Shown: positions 8,213 to 16,907, counted from the first letter of the stretch. The stretch is DNA of 64,000 bases from Rhodopseudomonas palustris (GCF_003226555.1 NZ_QKQS01000023.1:377263-441262), one strand, 5' to 3'. A program made the numbers and translations. The notes: generated by a model from the letters alone, not told the origin.

Positions 8213-11043
8213 GCGACGTCACCGGAACGGTCTCCAGCGACGTGCTGCGCTATCAGCAGGCGCGCAGCACGCTGGAAAACTCCAAGAGCGAACTGGAAGA
8301 GCTGCAGAACAGCGAAGCTGTCGGCATCTTCCAGAAGCAGCTCGCGCTGCTGCAGAAGCGCCTGGTCAACGACCCGGCGTCGCTGCGCACCATGTTCATC
8401 GCCGACGGCACCCAGGCCATCGTCTGGGAGTTCCAGCAGCCGGAGCTGGGCGAAGCCTTCACCACCACGCTGTGGAATCTGCTCGCCCGCGGCGACGACA
8501 TGTCGACGATCCTGCAGCGCTTCATCTGGGCGCTGCCGCTGAAGTTCAAGCGCAAGTTCATCAAGGCGATCGACGTGCATCTGCGCGGTCGCTACCCGAT
8601 GTTCGAAAACCTGTCGGAAGGCTGGCCGGGCGAAGCGTTCATCCCGCCCTATATCCGCCCGGCGGAAGAGCGCGCGATCGACTTCGAACTCGTGAACCAG
8701 GGCTATCTCGGCTACCAGTCGATCGGCTATTCCCTGAGAGAATGCGAGCTGTTCGTCTGGCTCGAGGTGATGCGCGACAAGCAGTGCGACGACAAGCCGT
8801 GCGAGCTCGGCGTGCTGATCCAGGGCCGGAAGGAAGCCAAGGGCGGCTGCCCGGTGAAGATCCACATCCCCGAGATGCTGGACCTGCTCGGCAACGGCAA
8901 GCATCGCGAAGCCCTGGAGCTGATCGAGAGCTGCAACCCGCTGCCGAACGTCACCGGCCGCGTCTGCCCGCAGGAACTGCAGTGCCAGGGCGTCTGCACT
9001 CATACCAAGCGGCCGATCGAAATCGGCCAGCTCGAATGGTACCTGCCCGAGCATCAGAAGCTCACCAACCCGAACGCCAATGAGCGCTTCGCCGGCCGGA
9101 TCTCGCCGTGGGCCGCGGCAGTGAAGCCGCCGATCGCGGTGGTCGGCTCGGGCCCGTCCGGACTGATCAACGCATACTTGCTGGCGGTCGAGGGCTTCCC
9201 GGTCACGATCTTCGAGGCGTTCCACGACCTCGGCGGCGTGCTCCGTTACGGCATTCCGGAATTCCGCCTGCCCAATACGCTGATCGACGACGTCGTCGAA
9301 AAGATCATCCTGCTCGGTGGCCGCTTCGTGAAAAACTTCGTGGTCGGCAAGACGGCGACGCTCGAAGACCTCAAGGCCGAAGGCTTCTGGAAGATCTTCG
9401 TCGGCACCGGCGCGGGCCTGCCGACCTTCATGAACGTGCCCGGCGAGCATCTGCTCGGCGTGATGTCGGCCAACGAGTTCCTGACCCGCGTCAACCTGAT
9501 GCGCGGCCTGGATGATCGTTACGAGACGCCGCTGCCCGAGGTGAAGGGCAAGAACGTGTTCGTCATCGGCGGCGGCAACACCGCGATGGACGCGGCGCGC
9601 ACCGCCAAGCGGCTCGGCGGCAACGTCACCATCGTGTATCGCCGCACGAAGAGCGAGATGCCGGCCCGCGTCGAGGAACTGCATCACGCGCTGGAAGAGA
9701 ACATCAATCTCGCGGTGCTGCGCGCGCCGCGTGAATTCATCGGCGACGACCACACCCATTTCGTCACCCACGCGCTGCTCGACGTCAACGAACTCGGCGA
9801 ACCCGACAAGTCCGGCCGCCGCAGCCCGAAGCCGACCGGCCAGATCGAGCGGGTGCCGGTCGACCTCGTGATCATGGCGCTGGGCAACACCGCCAACCCG
9901 ATCATGAAGGACGCCGAGCCGGGCCTGAAGACCAACAAATGGGGCACCATCGAGGTCGAGGAAGGCTCGCAGCGCACTTCGATTCCCGGCGTCTACACCG
10001 GCGGCGACGCCGCGCGCGGCGGCTCCACCGCGATCCGCGCGGCCGGTGACGGCCAGGCGGCGGCGCGCGAGATCGTCGGCGAGATTCCGTTCACGCCGGC
10101 CGAGATCAAGGACCGGGTCGAACGTGCGGCGCGCTACACCGAGCTCGGCCAGATCGAACAGACCATCGTCAATAAGGTGCCGCTGGCGGGCGGCATCGTC
10201 GAGTTCACGGTGCGGGCGCCGATGGTGGCGCGCTCGGCGAAGGCCGGACAGTTCGTCCGCGTGCTGCCGTGGGAGAAGGGCGAACTGATCCCGCTGACGC
10301 TGGCCGATTGGGACGCCGAGAAAGGCACCATCGATCTTGTGGTGCAGGGCATGGGCACTTCGTCGCTGGAGATCAACCGGATGGCGATCGGCGACGCGTT
10401 CAGCGGCGTCGCCGGCCCGCTCGGCCGCGCCAGCGAGCTGCACCGCTACGACGGCAACCAGACCGTGGTGTTCTGCGCCGGCGGCGTCGGCCTGCCGCCG
10501 GTGTATCCGATCATGCGCGAGCACCTGCGGCTCGGCAACCACGTCACGCTGATCTCGGGCTTCCGCGCCAAGGAGTTCCTGTTCTGGACCGGCGACGACG
10601 AGCGCGTCGGCAAGCTCAAGCAGGAGTTCGGCGACCAGCTGTCGCTGATCTACACGACGAACGACGGCTCCTACGGCGTCAAAGGCTTCGTCACCGGCCC
10701 GCTCGAAGAGATGATGAAGGCCAATCAGGAAGGCAAAGGCCGCAAGATTGCCGAGGTGATCGCGATCGGCCCGCCGCTGATGATGCGGGCGGTGAGCGAC
10801 CTCACCAAGCCCTATGGCGTCAAGACCGTGGCGAGCCTCAACTCGATAATGGTCGACGCCACCGGGATGTGCGGCGCCTGCATGGTGCCGGTGACGATCG
10901 ACGGCAAGATGGTGCGCAAGCACGCCTGCATCGACGGCCCGGAAATCGACGCCCACATCATCGACTGGGACAAGTTCCTGCCCCGCTTCAACGCCTTCAA
11001 GACCCAGGAACTGGAGAGCAAGAAGAAGCACGGGTTCGCGTAG
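8209..11043 (+). CDS. Fused NfnB/GltD-like and NfnA-like NAD(P)H:ferredoxin oxidoreductase
   Basis: This 944-residue flavoprotein probably moves electrons between reduced ferredoxin and NAD(P)+. Residues 1 to about 185 form an N-terminal region I do not recognise. A GltD/NfnB-like part follows: iron-sulphur cysteines (QCDDKPC near 192, GGCPVKIHIP near 215, RVCPQELQCQGVC near 252), a first FAD-type motif VVGSGPSGL (about 311), a second dinucleotide motif VFVIGGGNTAMDA (about 451) and GGDAARGG (about 599). From about 645 an NfnA/PyrK-like ferredoxin-reductase module follows, with GQFVRVLP (about 681), CAGGVGLPP (about 756) and a [2Fe-2S] motif near MCGAC (about 887) completed by HAC. Nfn normally uses two chains; here they are one. 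The start overlaps the preceding stop (ATGA), so the two products are made together. Bifurcation is possible but unproven. The GltD half alone could be mislabelled as glutamate synthase. Confidence 0.88.
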   Translation: MSDVTGTVSSDVLRYQQARSTLENSKSELEELQNSEAVGIFQKQLALLQKRLVNDPASLRTMFIADGTQAIVWEFQQPELGEAFTTTLWNLLARGDDMSTILQRFIWALPLKFKRKFIKAIDVHLRGRYPMFENLSEGWPGEAFIPPYIRPAEERAIDFELVNQGYLGYQSIGYSLRECELFVWLEVMRDKQCDDKPCELGVLIQGRKEAKGGCPVKIHIPEMLDLLGNGKHREALELIESCNPLPNVTGRVCPQELQCQGVCTHTKRPIEIGQLEWYLPEHQKLTNPNANERFAGRISPWAAAVKPPIAVVGSGPSGLINAYLLAVEGFPVTIFEAFHDLGGVLRYGIPEFRLPNTLIDDVVEKIILLGGRFVKNFVVGKTATLEDLKAEGFWKIFVGTGAGLPTFMNVPGEHLLGVMSANEFLTRVNLMRGLDDRYETPLPEVKGKNVFVIGGGNTAMDAARTAKRLGGNVTIVYRRTKSEMPARVEELHHALEENINLAVLRAPREFIGDDHTHFVTHALLDVNELGEPDKSGRRSPKPTGQIERVPVDLVIMALGNTANPIMKDAEPGLKTNKWGTIEVEEGSQRTSIPGVYTGGDAARGGSTAIRAAGDGQAAAREIVGEIPFTPAEIKDRVERAARYTELGQIEQTIVNKVPLAGGIVEFTVRAPMVARSAKAGQFVRVLPWEKGELIPLTLADWDAEKGTIDLVVQGMGTSSLEINRMAIGDAFSGVAGPLGRASELHRYDGNQTVVFCAGGVGLPPVYPIMREHLRLGNHVTLISGFRAKEFLFWTGDDERVGKLKQEFGDQLSLIYTTNDGSYGVKGFVTGPLEEMMKANQEGKGRKIAEVIAIGPPLMMRAVSDLTKPYGVKTVASLNSIMVDATGMCGACMVPVTIDGKMVRKHACIDGPEIDAHIIDWDKFLPRFNAFKTQELESKKKHGFA

Positions 11044-11053
11044 CTCTCGGCCA

Positions 11054-11153
11054 CGTCATTCCGGGGCGCGCCGCAGGCGCGAACCCGGAATCTCGAAGTT
11101 GTGGTGAAGAGAGATTCCGGGTTCGCTCACTTCGTGAGCGCCCCGGAATGACG
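11054..11153. repeat. Paired palindrome, CGTCATTCCGG/CCGGAATGACG family
   Basis: Outer arms CGTCATTCCGGGGCGC and GCGCCCCGGAATGACG face each other around inner arms GAACCCGGAATCT and AGATTCCGGGTTCG, giving a two-hairpin element of about 100 bp. It lies between the Nfn-like gene and polA. Similar copies occur near 16.1, 19.6, 21.7, 30.5 and 38.0 kb. It may also help end transcription. Confidence 0.85.
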
Positions 11154-11268
11154 GAGCAGATAATCTTGCGAAATGGTCGGGTTCGCCCCGGCCCTTTTTC
11201 GTTGCGGCTTCCCCAGAGCGGTTCTGGAAAGGGGTGTCAAAAGCCTTCGGACCCCTTAAGTTGCCGTC

Positions 11269-14200
11269 ATGCCGAAAAGCTCCAAGTCCGCCGCTGCGAC
11301 GCCTGCCGCTTCGTCCGTCCCGTCCCCCGCCGGCGTCAAGCCGCCCGGCAAGGGCGACCATGTGTTCCTGGTCGACGGCTCGTCCTACATCTTCCGCGCC
11401 TATCACGCGCTGCCGCCGCTGAACCGCAAGTCGGACGGGCTGCAGGTCAACGCCGTGCTCGGCTTCTGCAACATGCTGTGGAAGCTGATCCGCGACATGC
11501 CGCCGGACAACCGGCCGACGCATCTGGCCATCATCTTCGACAAGTCGGAAGTCACCTTCCGCAACGCGCTGTATCCCGAATACAAGGCTCACCGGCCGCC
11601 GGCGCCGGAGGATCTGATCCCGCAATTCGCCCTGATCCGCGAGGCGGTGCGAGCGTTCGATCTGCCGTGCCTGGAACAATCCGGGTTCGAGGCCGACGAT
11701 CTGATCGCCACCTACGTGCGCGAGGCCTGCGAGGCTGGTGCCACGGCGACGATCGTGTCGTCCGACAAGGACCTGATGCAGCTCGTGACCGATTGCGTCA
11801 CGATGTACGACACCATGAAGGACCGCCGCATCGGCGTGCCGGAGGTGATCGAGAAGTTCGGCGTGCCGCCCAAGAAGGTGGTCGAGGTCCAGGCGCTGGC
11901 CGGCGACAGCGTCGACAACGTGCCGGGCGTGCCGGGCATCGGCATCAAGACCGCGGCGCAGCTCATCAATGAATATGGCGATCTCGACACGCTGCTGGCG
12001 CGCGCCGCCGAGATCAAGCAGCCGAAGCGCCGCGAGGCGCTGATCGAGAACGCCGAGAAAGCGCGGATCTCGCGCAAGCTGGTGCTGCTCGACGACCATG
12101 TGAAGCTCGAGGTGCCGCTGGCCGAGCTCGCGGTGCACGAGCCCGACGCGCGCAAACTGGTCGCCTTCCTCAAGGCGATGGAATTCACCACGCTGACGCG
12201 GCGTGTCGCCGACTATGCGCAGATCGACCCGTCGGACGTCGAGGCGGAGACGGCGTTGAAGTCGGCCGTTCCGCCGCTGGCGAAGAGCGTCGCCGGCCCG
12301 AGTGACGATTTGTTTGCGGGGCAAGAGCCCTCACCCCAGCCCTCTCCCGCAAGCGGGAGAGGGGGCGCGCCGCAAGCGGGGCAAGGCGGTGCCCTGAATG
12401 CGGGGCGCGGGCGCGACGGCAGAGCGGGCGTGGTGCTGTCGCCGGAGACGCTGGTGGCGGCGCGGGCCGAGGCCGCGCGCAAGGTCCCGGTCGACCGCAC
12501 GGCCTACAAGACGCTGCGCACGCTGGACGAGCTGCACGCTTTCATCGCCCGCATCCACGACGCTGGCGTGGTGGCGCTGGAAGCTGTCGCAACCTCGATC
12601 GATCCGATGCAGGCCGAGCTGATCGGCCTCGCGCTGGCGCTCGGCCCGAACGATGCCTGCTACGTCCCGCTCGCCCACAAGCAGGCTGGCGACGGCGACG
12701 GTCTGTTCGCCGCCGGCCTTGCGCCCGATCAGCTCGGCACGCGCAACGCGCTCGACGCGCTGAAGCCGATCCTGGAATCCGCCGGCGTCGCCAAGGTTGG
12801 GTTTGCGATCAAGTTCGCCGCGGTGCTGCTGGCGCAGCACGGCCTGACCTTGCGCAACGTCGACGACCCGCAGTTGATGTCCTACGCGCTCGACGCCGGC
12901 CGCGGCAGCCACGCGCTCGATGCGCTGTCCGAGAGCAATCTCGGCCATACCCTGCACACGCTGACCGAGCTGACCGGCACCGGCAAAAACAAGATCGGCT
13001 TCGATCAGGTCGGAATCGATCGCGCCACCGCCTATGCGGCCGAACGCGCCGACGTGGCGTTGCGGCTCGTGCGCGTGCTGAAACCGCGCCTTGTCGCGGG
13101 CAGCATGACCGCGGTGTATGAGACGCTGGAACGTCCGCTGGTCGGCGTGCTGGCGCGGATGGAGCGGCGCGGCATCTCGATCGATCGCAACGTGTTGTCG
13201 CGACTGTCGTCCGACTTCGCCCAGACCGCGGCGCGGATCGAGGCCGAGATCCGCGAGCTCGCCGGCGAGGACATCAATATTGGCAGCCCGAAGCAGCTCG
13301 GCGACATCCTGTTCGGCAAGATGGGGCTGCCGGGCGGCAGCAAGACCAAGACCGGCGCGTGGTCGACCTCGGCGCAGGTGCTCGACGAACTCGCCGAGCA
13401 GGGTCACGAATTCCCACGCAAGATTCTGGACTGGCGCCAGGTGTCCAAGCTGCGCTCGACCTACACCGATGCGCTGCCGAGCTACGTGCATCCGCAGACC
13501 CACCGCGTCCACACCACATATGCGCTCGCCGCCACCACCACCGGCCGGCTGTCGTCGAACGAGCCGAACTTGCAGAACATCCCGGTGCGCACCGAGGACG
13601 GGCGCAAGATCCGCCGCGCCTTCGTGGCGACGCCCGGCCACAAGCTGGTGTCGGCGGACTATTCGCAGATCGAATTACGGCTGCTCTCGGAAGTCGCCGA
13701 CGTGCCGGCGCTGCGGAAAGCGTTTCAGGACGGCATCGATATTCACGCGATGACCGCGTCGGAGATGTTCGGTGTCCCGGTCGAAGGCATGCCGTCGGAA
13801 ATCCGCCGCCGGGCGAAAGCGATCAACTTCGGCATCATCTACGGCATCTCGGCGTTCGGCCTCGCCAATCAGCTCGGCATCCCGCGCGAGGAAGCCGGCG
13901 CCTACATCAAGCGCTACTTCGAGCGCTTCCCCGGCATCCGCGCCTATATGGACGAGACCCGCGATTTCTGCCGCACGCACGGCTACGTCGCCACGCTGTT
14001 CGGCCGCAAATGCCACTACCCGGACATCAAGGCGTCGAACCCGTCGATCCGCGCCTTCAACGAGCGCGCCGCGATCAACGCCCGGCTGCAGGGCTCCGCC
14101 GCCGACATCATCCGCCGCGCCATGGTGCGGATGGAAGACGCGCTGGCCGAGAAGCAGCTCAGCGCCCAGATGCTGCTGCAGGTCCACGACGAACTGATCT

Positions 14201-14343
14201 TCGAGGTGCCGGAAGACGAGGTCGCCGCAACGCTGCCGGTGGTCCAGCACGTGATGCAGGACGCGCCGTTCCCGGCGGTGATCCTCAACGTGCCGCTGCA
14301 GGTCGACGCCCGCGCCGCCGACAATTGGGACGAGGCGCATTAG
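11269..14343 (+). CDS. polA: DNA polymerase I with degenerate proofreading domain
   Basis: The 1024-residue enzyme fills gaps and removes primers in replication and repair. The 5' nuclease domain spans about 28-310 (FLVDGSSYIFRAYHALPP, SSDKDLMQLV, GIGIKTAAQL). The polymerase domain carries motif A SADYSQIELRLL (about 796), motif B RRAKAINFGIIYG (about 847) and motif C QVHDELIFEV (about 971). The middle 3'-5' exonuclease fold (about 425-610) is present, but its metal-binding residues are changed: the DTE motif reads EAV, the NLKYD region reads AIKFA, and YAAED reads YAAER. A linker at about 340-405 contains an in-frame palindromic repeat (12328-12368). It starts about 115 bp after the preceding repeat element. 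The polymerase assignment is certain; lack of proofreading is inferred. Confidence 0.96.
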   Translation: MPKSSKSAAATPAASSVPSPAGVKPPGKGDHVFLVDGSSYIFRAYHALPPLNRKSDGLQVNAVLGFCNMLWKLIRDMPPDNRPTHLAIIFDKSEVTFRNALYPEYKAHRPPAPEDLIPQFALIREAVRAFDLPCLEQSGFEADDLIATYVREACEAGATATIVSSDKDLMQLVTDCVTMYDTMKDRRIGVPEVIEKFGVPPKKVVEVQALAGDSVDNVPGVPGIGIKTAAQLINEYGDLDTLLARAAEIKQPKRREALIENAEKARISRKLVLLDDHVKLEVPLAELAVHEPDARKLVAFLKAMEFTTLTRRVADYAQIDPSDVEAETALKSAVPPLAKSVAGPSDDLFAGQEPSPQPSPASGRGGAPQAGQGGALNAGRGRDGRAGVVLSPETLVAARAEAARKVPVDRTAYKTLRTLDELHAFIARIHDAGVVALEAVATSIDPMQAELIGLALALGPNDACYVPLAHKQAGDGDGLFAAGLAPDQLGTRNALDALKPILESAGVAKVGFAIKFAAVLLAQHGLTLRNVDDPQLMSYALDAGRGSHALDALSESNLGHTLHTLTELTGTGKNKIGFDQVGIDRATAYAAERADVALRLVRVLKPRLVAGSMTAVYETLERPLVGVLARMERRGISIDRNVLSRLSSDFAQTAARIEAEIRELAGEDINIGSPKQLGDILFGKMGLPGGSKTKTGAWSTSAQVLDELAEQGHEFPRKILDWRQVSKLRSTYTDALPSYVHPQTHRVHTTYALAATTTGRLSSNEPNLQNIPVRTEDGRKIRRAFVATPGHKLVSADYSQIELRLLSEVADVPALRKAFQDGIDIHAMTASEMFGVPVEGMPSEIRRRAKAINFGIIYGISAFGLANQLGIPREEAGAYIKRYFERFPGIRAYMDETRDFCRTHGYVATLFGRKCHYPDIKASNPSIRAFNERAAINARLQGSAADIIRRAMVRMEDALAEKQLSAQMLLQVHDELIFEVPEDEVAATLPVVQHVMQDAPFPAVILNVPLQVDARAADNWDEAH
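12328..12368 (+). repeat. Palindromic repeat carried in frame inside polA
   Basis: CTCTCCCGC AA GCGGGAGAG with the flank CCCTCACCCCAGC is the same element seen in intergenic gaps (for example 14471-14511). Here it is translated as EPSPQPSPASGRGG in the linker between the 5' nuclease and the exonuclease fold. The frame stays open on both sides. Confidence 0.85.
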
Positions 14344-14384
14344 GCCCGCCGCGTTTGAAGCAGAGCTCTACGCGAGCACTGCGC

Positions 14385-14520
14385 GACCTCTCTCGCCTGC
14401 GGGAGAGGTCGGATCGCGCAGCGATCCGGGTGAGGGCACTCCTCTCCACGAGCCGCGGGCTCACTGCCCGCGTCGCCCTCACCCCACCCCTCTCCCGCAA
14501 GCGGGAGAGGGGGCGCGCTG
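14385..14520. repeat. Two palindromes of the CTCTCCC/GGGAGAG family filling the polA-pyrE gap
   Basis: The 318-bp gap 14344-14661 contains a first stem GACCTCTC...GAGAGGTC (14385-14410) and a second CTCTCCCGC AA GCGGGAGAG (about 14490-14509). They are linked by TGAGGGCACTCC and CGCCCTCACCCC, which can also pair in part. The rest of the gap (14521-14661) shows no gene; the pyrE promoter should lie there. Confidence 0.8.
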
Positions 14521-14661
14521 GTGCCAGGGGCGCTGCTGCGGACAAACGACGGGCGCTGTAGGCGTTTGCGCCGTTGATACCTTCCCGCGCCGCTGGCATC
14601 GGCGCGTCCTCGGGGCTAGATTACGGCGTTTTCCGCAAAGCCGAAGCCAGAGAGTCCGCCC

Positions 14662-15225
14662 GTGTCCAAATCCGCGTCCCGCGCCCGTCTTGCCGACATC
14701 ATCCGCACCCGCTCGTTCGGCCGGGGCGAGATCACGCTCGCGTCGGGGCGCAAGAGCGACTTCTACTTCAACCTGAAGCCGACGATGCTCGATCCCGAGG
14801 GCGCAGCGCTGCTGGCCGAATTGACCTACGAGGCGCTGCGCGACGACAAGGTCGACTATGTCGGCGGGCTGGAGATGGGCGCGGTGCCGCTGGCCGGCGC
14901 GATCGCGCAGCTGTCGTGGCTGAAGAACCATCCGATCGCGGCGTTCTTCGTGCGCAAGAAGCCGAAGGAGCACGGCGCGCGGCTGTCGGTCGAAGGGCTG
15001 GCCAAGGGCGAGAGCCTGGCCGGCAAGCGCTGCGTCATCGTCGAGGACGTCACCACCACCGGCGGCTCGGCCATCAAGGCGGTCGAAGCGGTGAAGGAAT
15101 CCGGCGCCGAGATCGTGCTGGTGCTGACCATGGTGGACCGCGAAGAAGGCGCCGCCGAAGCCTTCGCCGAGGCCGGGCTGCCATTCCGGTCGCTGTACAA
15201 GGCCAGCGAATTCCTCAACACCTGA
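14662..15225 (+). CDS. pyrE: Orotate phosphoribosyltransferase
   Basis: PyrE joins orotate to PRPP to give OMP in pyrimidine synthesis. The protein has 187 residues. The PRPP-binding loop [17 protein letters not shown] (about 124-140) is the family signature, and [11 protein letters not shown] supplies the flexible catalytic loop. [20 protein letters not shown] matches the orotate-binding start of the protein. Translation starts at GTG 14662, where the family alignment begins. It appears to be monocistronic, between a repeat-filled gap and a DUF2865 gene 105 bp downstream. Confidence 0.95.
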   Translation: MSKSASRARLADIIRTRSFGRGEITLASGRKSDFYFNLKPTMLDPEGAALLAELTYEALRDDKVDYVGGLEMGAVPLAGAIAQLSWLKNHPIAAFFVRKKPKEHGARLSVEGLAKGESLAGKRCVIVEDVTTTGGSAIKAVEAVKESGAEIVLVLTMVDREEGAAEAFAEAGLPFRSLYKASEFLNT

Positions 15226-15329
15226 CGCGTCGCCGACGCCGCCGGAAACCCGGCGTTTACCATCCCACCTTAAAGTCGCCCCCCAACAGCGGCCTTGCCG
15301 CGGGGTGGTTGCGTCGGTGGAGTGGGCGT

Positions 15330-16127
15330 TTGCGTCATTTGCTTACCAGTTCGCGCCTGCGGCGCCGCGCCCTCGGGGCGGTGTTCGCTTTGCCGCTGAT
15401 CGGCTCTCCCGAGATCGCCTCGGCGCAGAACCTGCTGGACTTCCTGTTCGGTGGCGCCGGCCCGGAACGGCCGCAGCAGCGCGGCGCTCCCGCACAGGCC
15501 AGCTTCTTCGCCGACCCGTTCGGCCTCAACCAGCAAGGCCAGCCGCCGCAACCGCAGCGCCAGGCCTCCGCCGGCGGCGGCCCGGCATTCTGCGTGCGCA
15601 GCTGCGACGGCAAGTACTTCCCGCTGCAGCTCCGCGCCGGCACCAGCCCGGCGCAGATGTGCCAGGCGTTCTGCCCCGCCGGCAACGCCAAAGTGTATTA
15701 CGGCAGCCAGATCGATGGCGCCCGCGCCGCCAGCGGCGAGCGCTATGCCGACTCGCCGAATGCCTTCGCCTATCGCAAGGCGCTGAAGGCGGACTGCACC
15801 TGCAACGGCCGCGATCCGGCGGGCCTGGCGCAGATCGACCTGTCGCAGGACACCTCGCTGCGCGCCGGCGACATCGTCGCCACCGCCGATGGCCTCGCCG
15901 CCTATAACGGCGTGCGCCTCGGCGTCGAGCAGACGCCGGACTTCACCCCGGTCGCCGATTATCCGGGGCTGACCGCGAGCCTGCGCGCCCGCCTCGGCGA
16001 GATGAAAGTGGCTCCGGTCCACGACCAGATCGCCGAACAGGCACCACCGGCATTGGGCCGCGACGTCTCGCTCCCAATCGCCCCCGCAAAACCGCTCCCC
16101 CAAGGCCGCCGCGCCGCGGTCGACTGA
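15330..16127 (+). CDS. DUF2865 family exported protein
   Basis: The protein of about 265 residues has an Arg-rich N-terminus followed by a hydrophobic stretch ending ASAQN, a signal peptide. A proline/glutamine-rich linker (about 35-85) precedes a Cys-containing core: FCVRSCDGKYFPL, AQMCQAFCPAG and DCTCNGRD. This arrangement matches the DUF2865 family of Rhizobiales envelope proteins. The cysteines could form disulphides in the periplasm. I chose TTG 15330 because GGAG lies 7 bases upstream and it places the signal peptide at the start; a TTG at 15309 is possible. Function unknown. Confidence 0.75.
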   Translation: MRHLLTSSRLRRRALGAVFALPLIGSPEIASAQNLLDFLFGGAGPERPQQRGAPAQASFFADPFGLNQQGQPPQPQRQASAGGGPAFCVRSCDGKYFPLQLRAGTSPAQMCQAFCPAGNAKVYYGSQIDGARAASGERYADSPNAFAYRKALKADCTCNGRDPAGLAQIDLSQDTSLRAGDIVATADGLAAYNGVRLGVEQTPDFTPVADYPGLTASLRARLGEMKVAPVHDQIAEQAPPALGRDVSLPIAPAKPLPQGRRAAVD

Positions 16128-16147
16128 GGCAACCCTCGCGCACCCAC

Positions 16148-16292
16148 CGTCATTCCGGGACGCTCGCGCCAGCGAGCGGACCCGGAATCTCGACGTTCAG
16201 GGCACCTAGGCGGCGCAGCTTGGGGAGACGTCTCGGTTCAGCAACGGCGAGATTCCGGGTTCGCGAGCTGTCGCTCGCGCCCCGGAATGACG
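16148..16292. repeat. Paired palindrome, CGTCATTCCGG/CCGGAATGACG family
   Basis: Outer arms CGTCATTCCGGGACGCTCGC and GCTCGCGCCCCGGAATGACG enclose inner arms GACCCGGAATCTCG and CGAGATTCCGGGTTC. A degenerate half copy (CGCCCCGGATTGACG) follows near 16311-16325. The element fills most of the gap between two convergent genes. Confidence 0.85.
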
Positions 16293-16376
16293 CCTGGGGC
16301 TTGAGCGACGGCGCCCCGGATTGACGTTCGTGGCTTTAGCGCTTCGCTACCCGGAAAGACTCGGGCGCCTCGACGC

Positions 16377-16808
16377 CTACCGTCCGACGATCACCCCGAT
16401 CACATTCGGGGCGGCACGGTAGGATTCTTCGAGGCGGGCGCGGGCGGCGGCTCGGTTTTCGGCGGTGAGCAGGCCGCGGGCTTCGGCCAGGATCATCCAG
16501 CAATAGCCCCACCAGTCGCTGAGCATGCCGGTGTCGTCGACCAGATCGTAGCCGTGCTCGGCGGCGAAGATCCGTGCGGTCGCTTCGTCCAGCGTATCCA
16601 GCCAGGCCAGATCGGCGGGATCGAACATGTCGTCGACCAGATCGTCCGGGCAGTAGCCCCAGATCGAGACGCACACCGCATTGAACTCGCGGTCGAGTTG
16701 GTCGTCGTCGATCCATTGCCGGCGGGCGAGCTGATGCAGTCGCGACAGCGAGCGGGCGAAATCGGCGATCCGGGTGAGCGCCGTCTGATCGAAGGCGATG
16801 GTGGACAT
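16377..16808 (-). CDS. Uncharacterised acidic protein, probably SOS-regulated
   Basis: I do not recognise this 143-residue protein. It is acidic and Trp-rich, with no signal peptide or membrane segment. Notable blocks are RRQWIDDDQLDREFNAV, CVSIWGYCPDDLVDDMFDP, EHGYDLVDDTGMLSDWWGYC and a C-terminal EESYRAAPNVIGVIVGR. It looks like a compact, mostly helical cytoplasmic domain. I chose ATG 16808 because CTGAGGACGAG gives a ribosome-binding site; a longer TTG start at 16853 is less likely. A perfect GTTC-N7-GTTC box lies 85 bp upstream (16893-16907), so LexA control and a DNA-damage role are plausible. It stands alone, divergent from glgP and convergent with the DUF2865 gene. Confidence 0.7.
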   Translation of the reverse strand: MSTIAFDQTALTRIADFARSLSRLHQLARRQWIDDDQLDREFNAVCVSIWGYCPDDLVDDMFDPADLAWLDTLDEATARIFAAEHGYDLVDDTGMLSDWWGYCWMILAEARGLLTAENRAAARARLEESYRAAPNVIGVIVGR

Positions 16809-16892
16809 CTCGTCCTCAGGAGCTTGGACAGACCATAGATATAGACGGCGCAACGCGCCGAATCAGAATGATAACTCAAGACCTTGCAGAAT

Positions 16893-16907
16893 GTTCTAAA
16901 TTTGTTC
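16893..16907. promoter_or_regulatory. SOS (LexA) box, GTTC-N7-GTTC
   Basis: GTTCTAAATTTGTTC is an exact match to the alphaproteobacterial LexA direct repeat (GAAC-AAATTTA-GAAC on the minus strand). It is 85 bp before the unknown gene on the minus strand and 185 bp before glgP, in an AT-rich patch. The first is the likelier target. Confidence 0.75.

Noticed and set aside
8209-11043. Glutamate synthase small subunit (GltD)
   Set aside because: The middle part is GltD-like, but the C-terminal NfnA-type module, the missing GltB and the coupling to a ferredoxin oxidoreductase fit an Nfn-type enzyme better.
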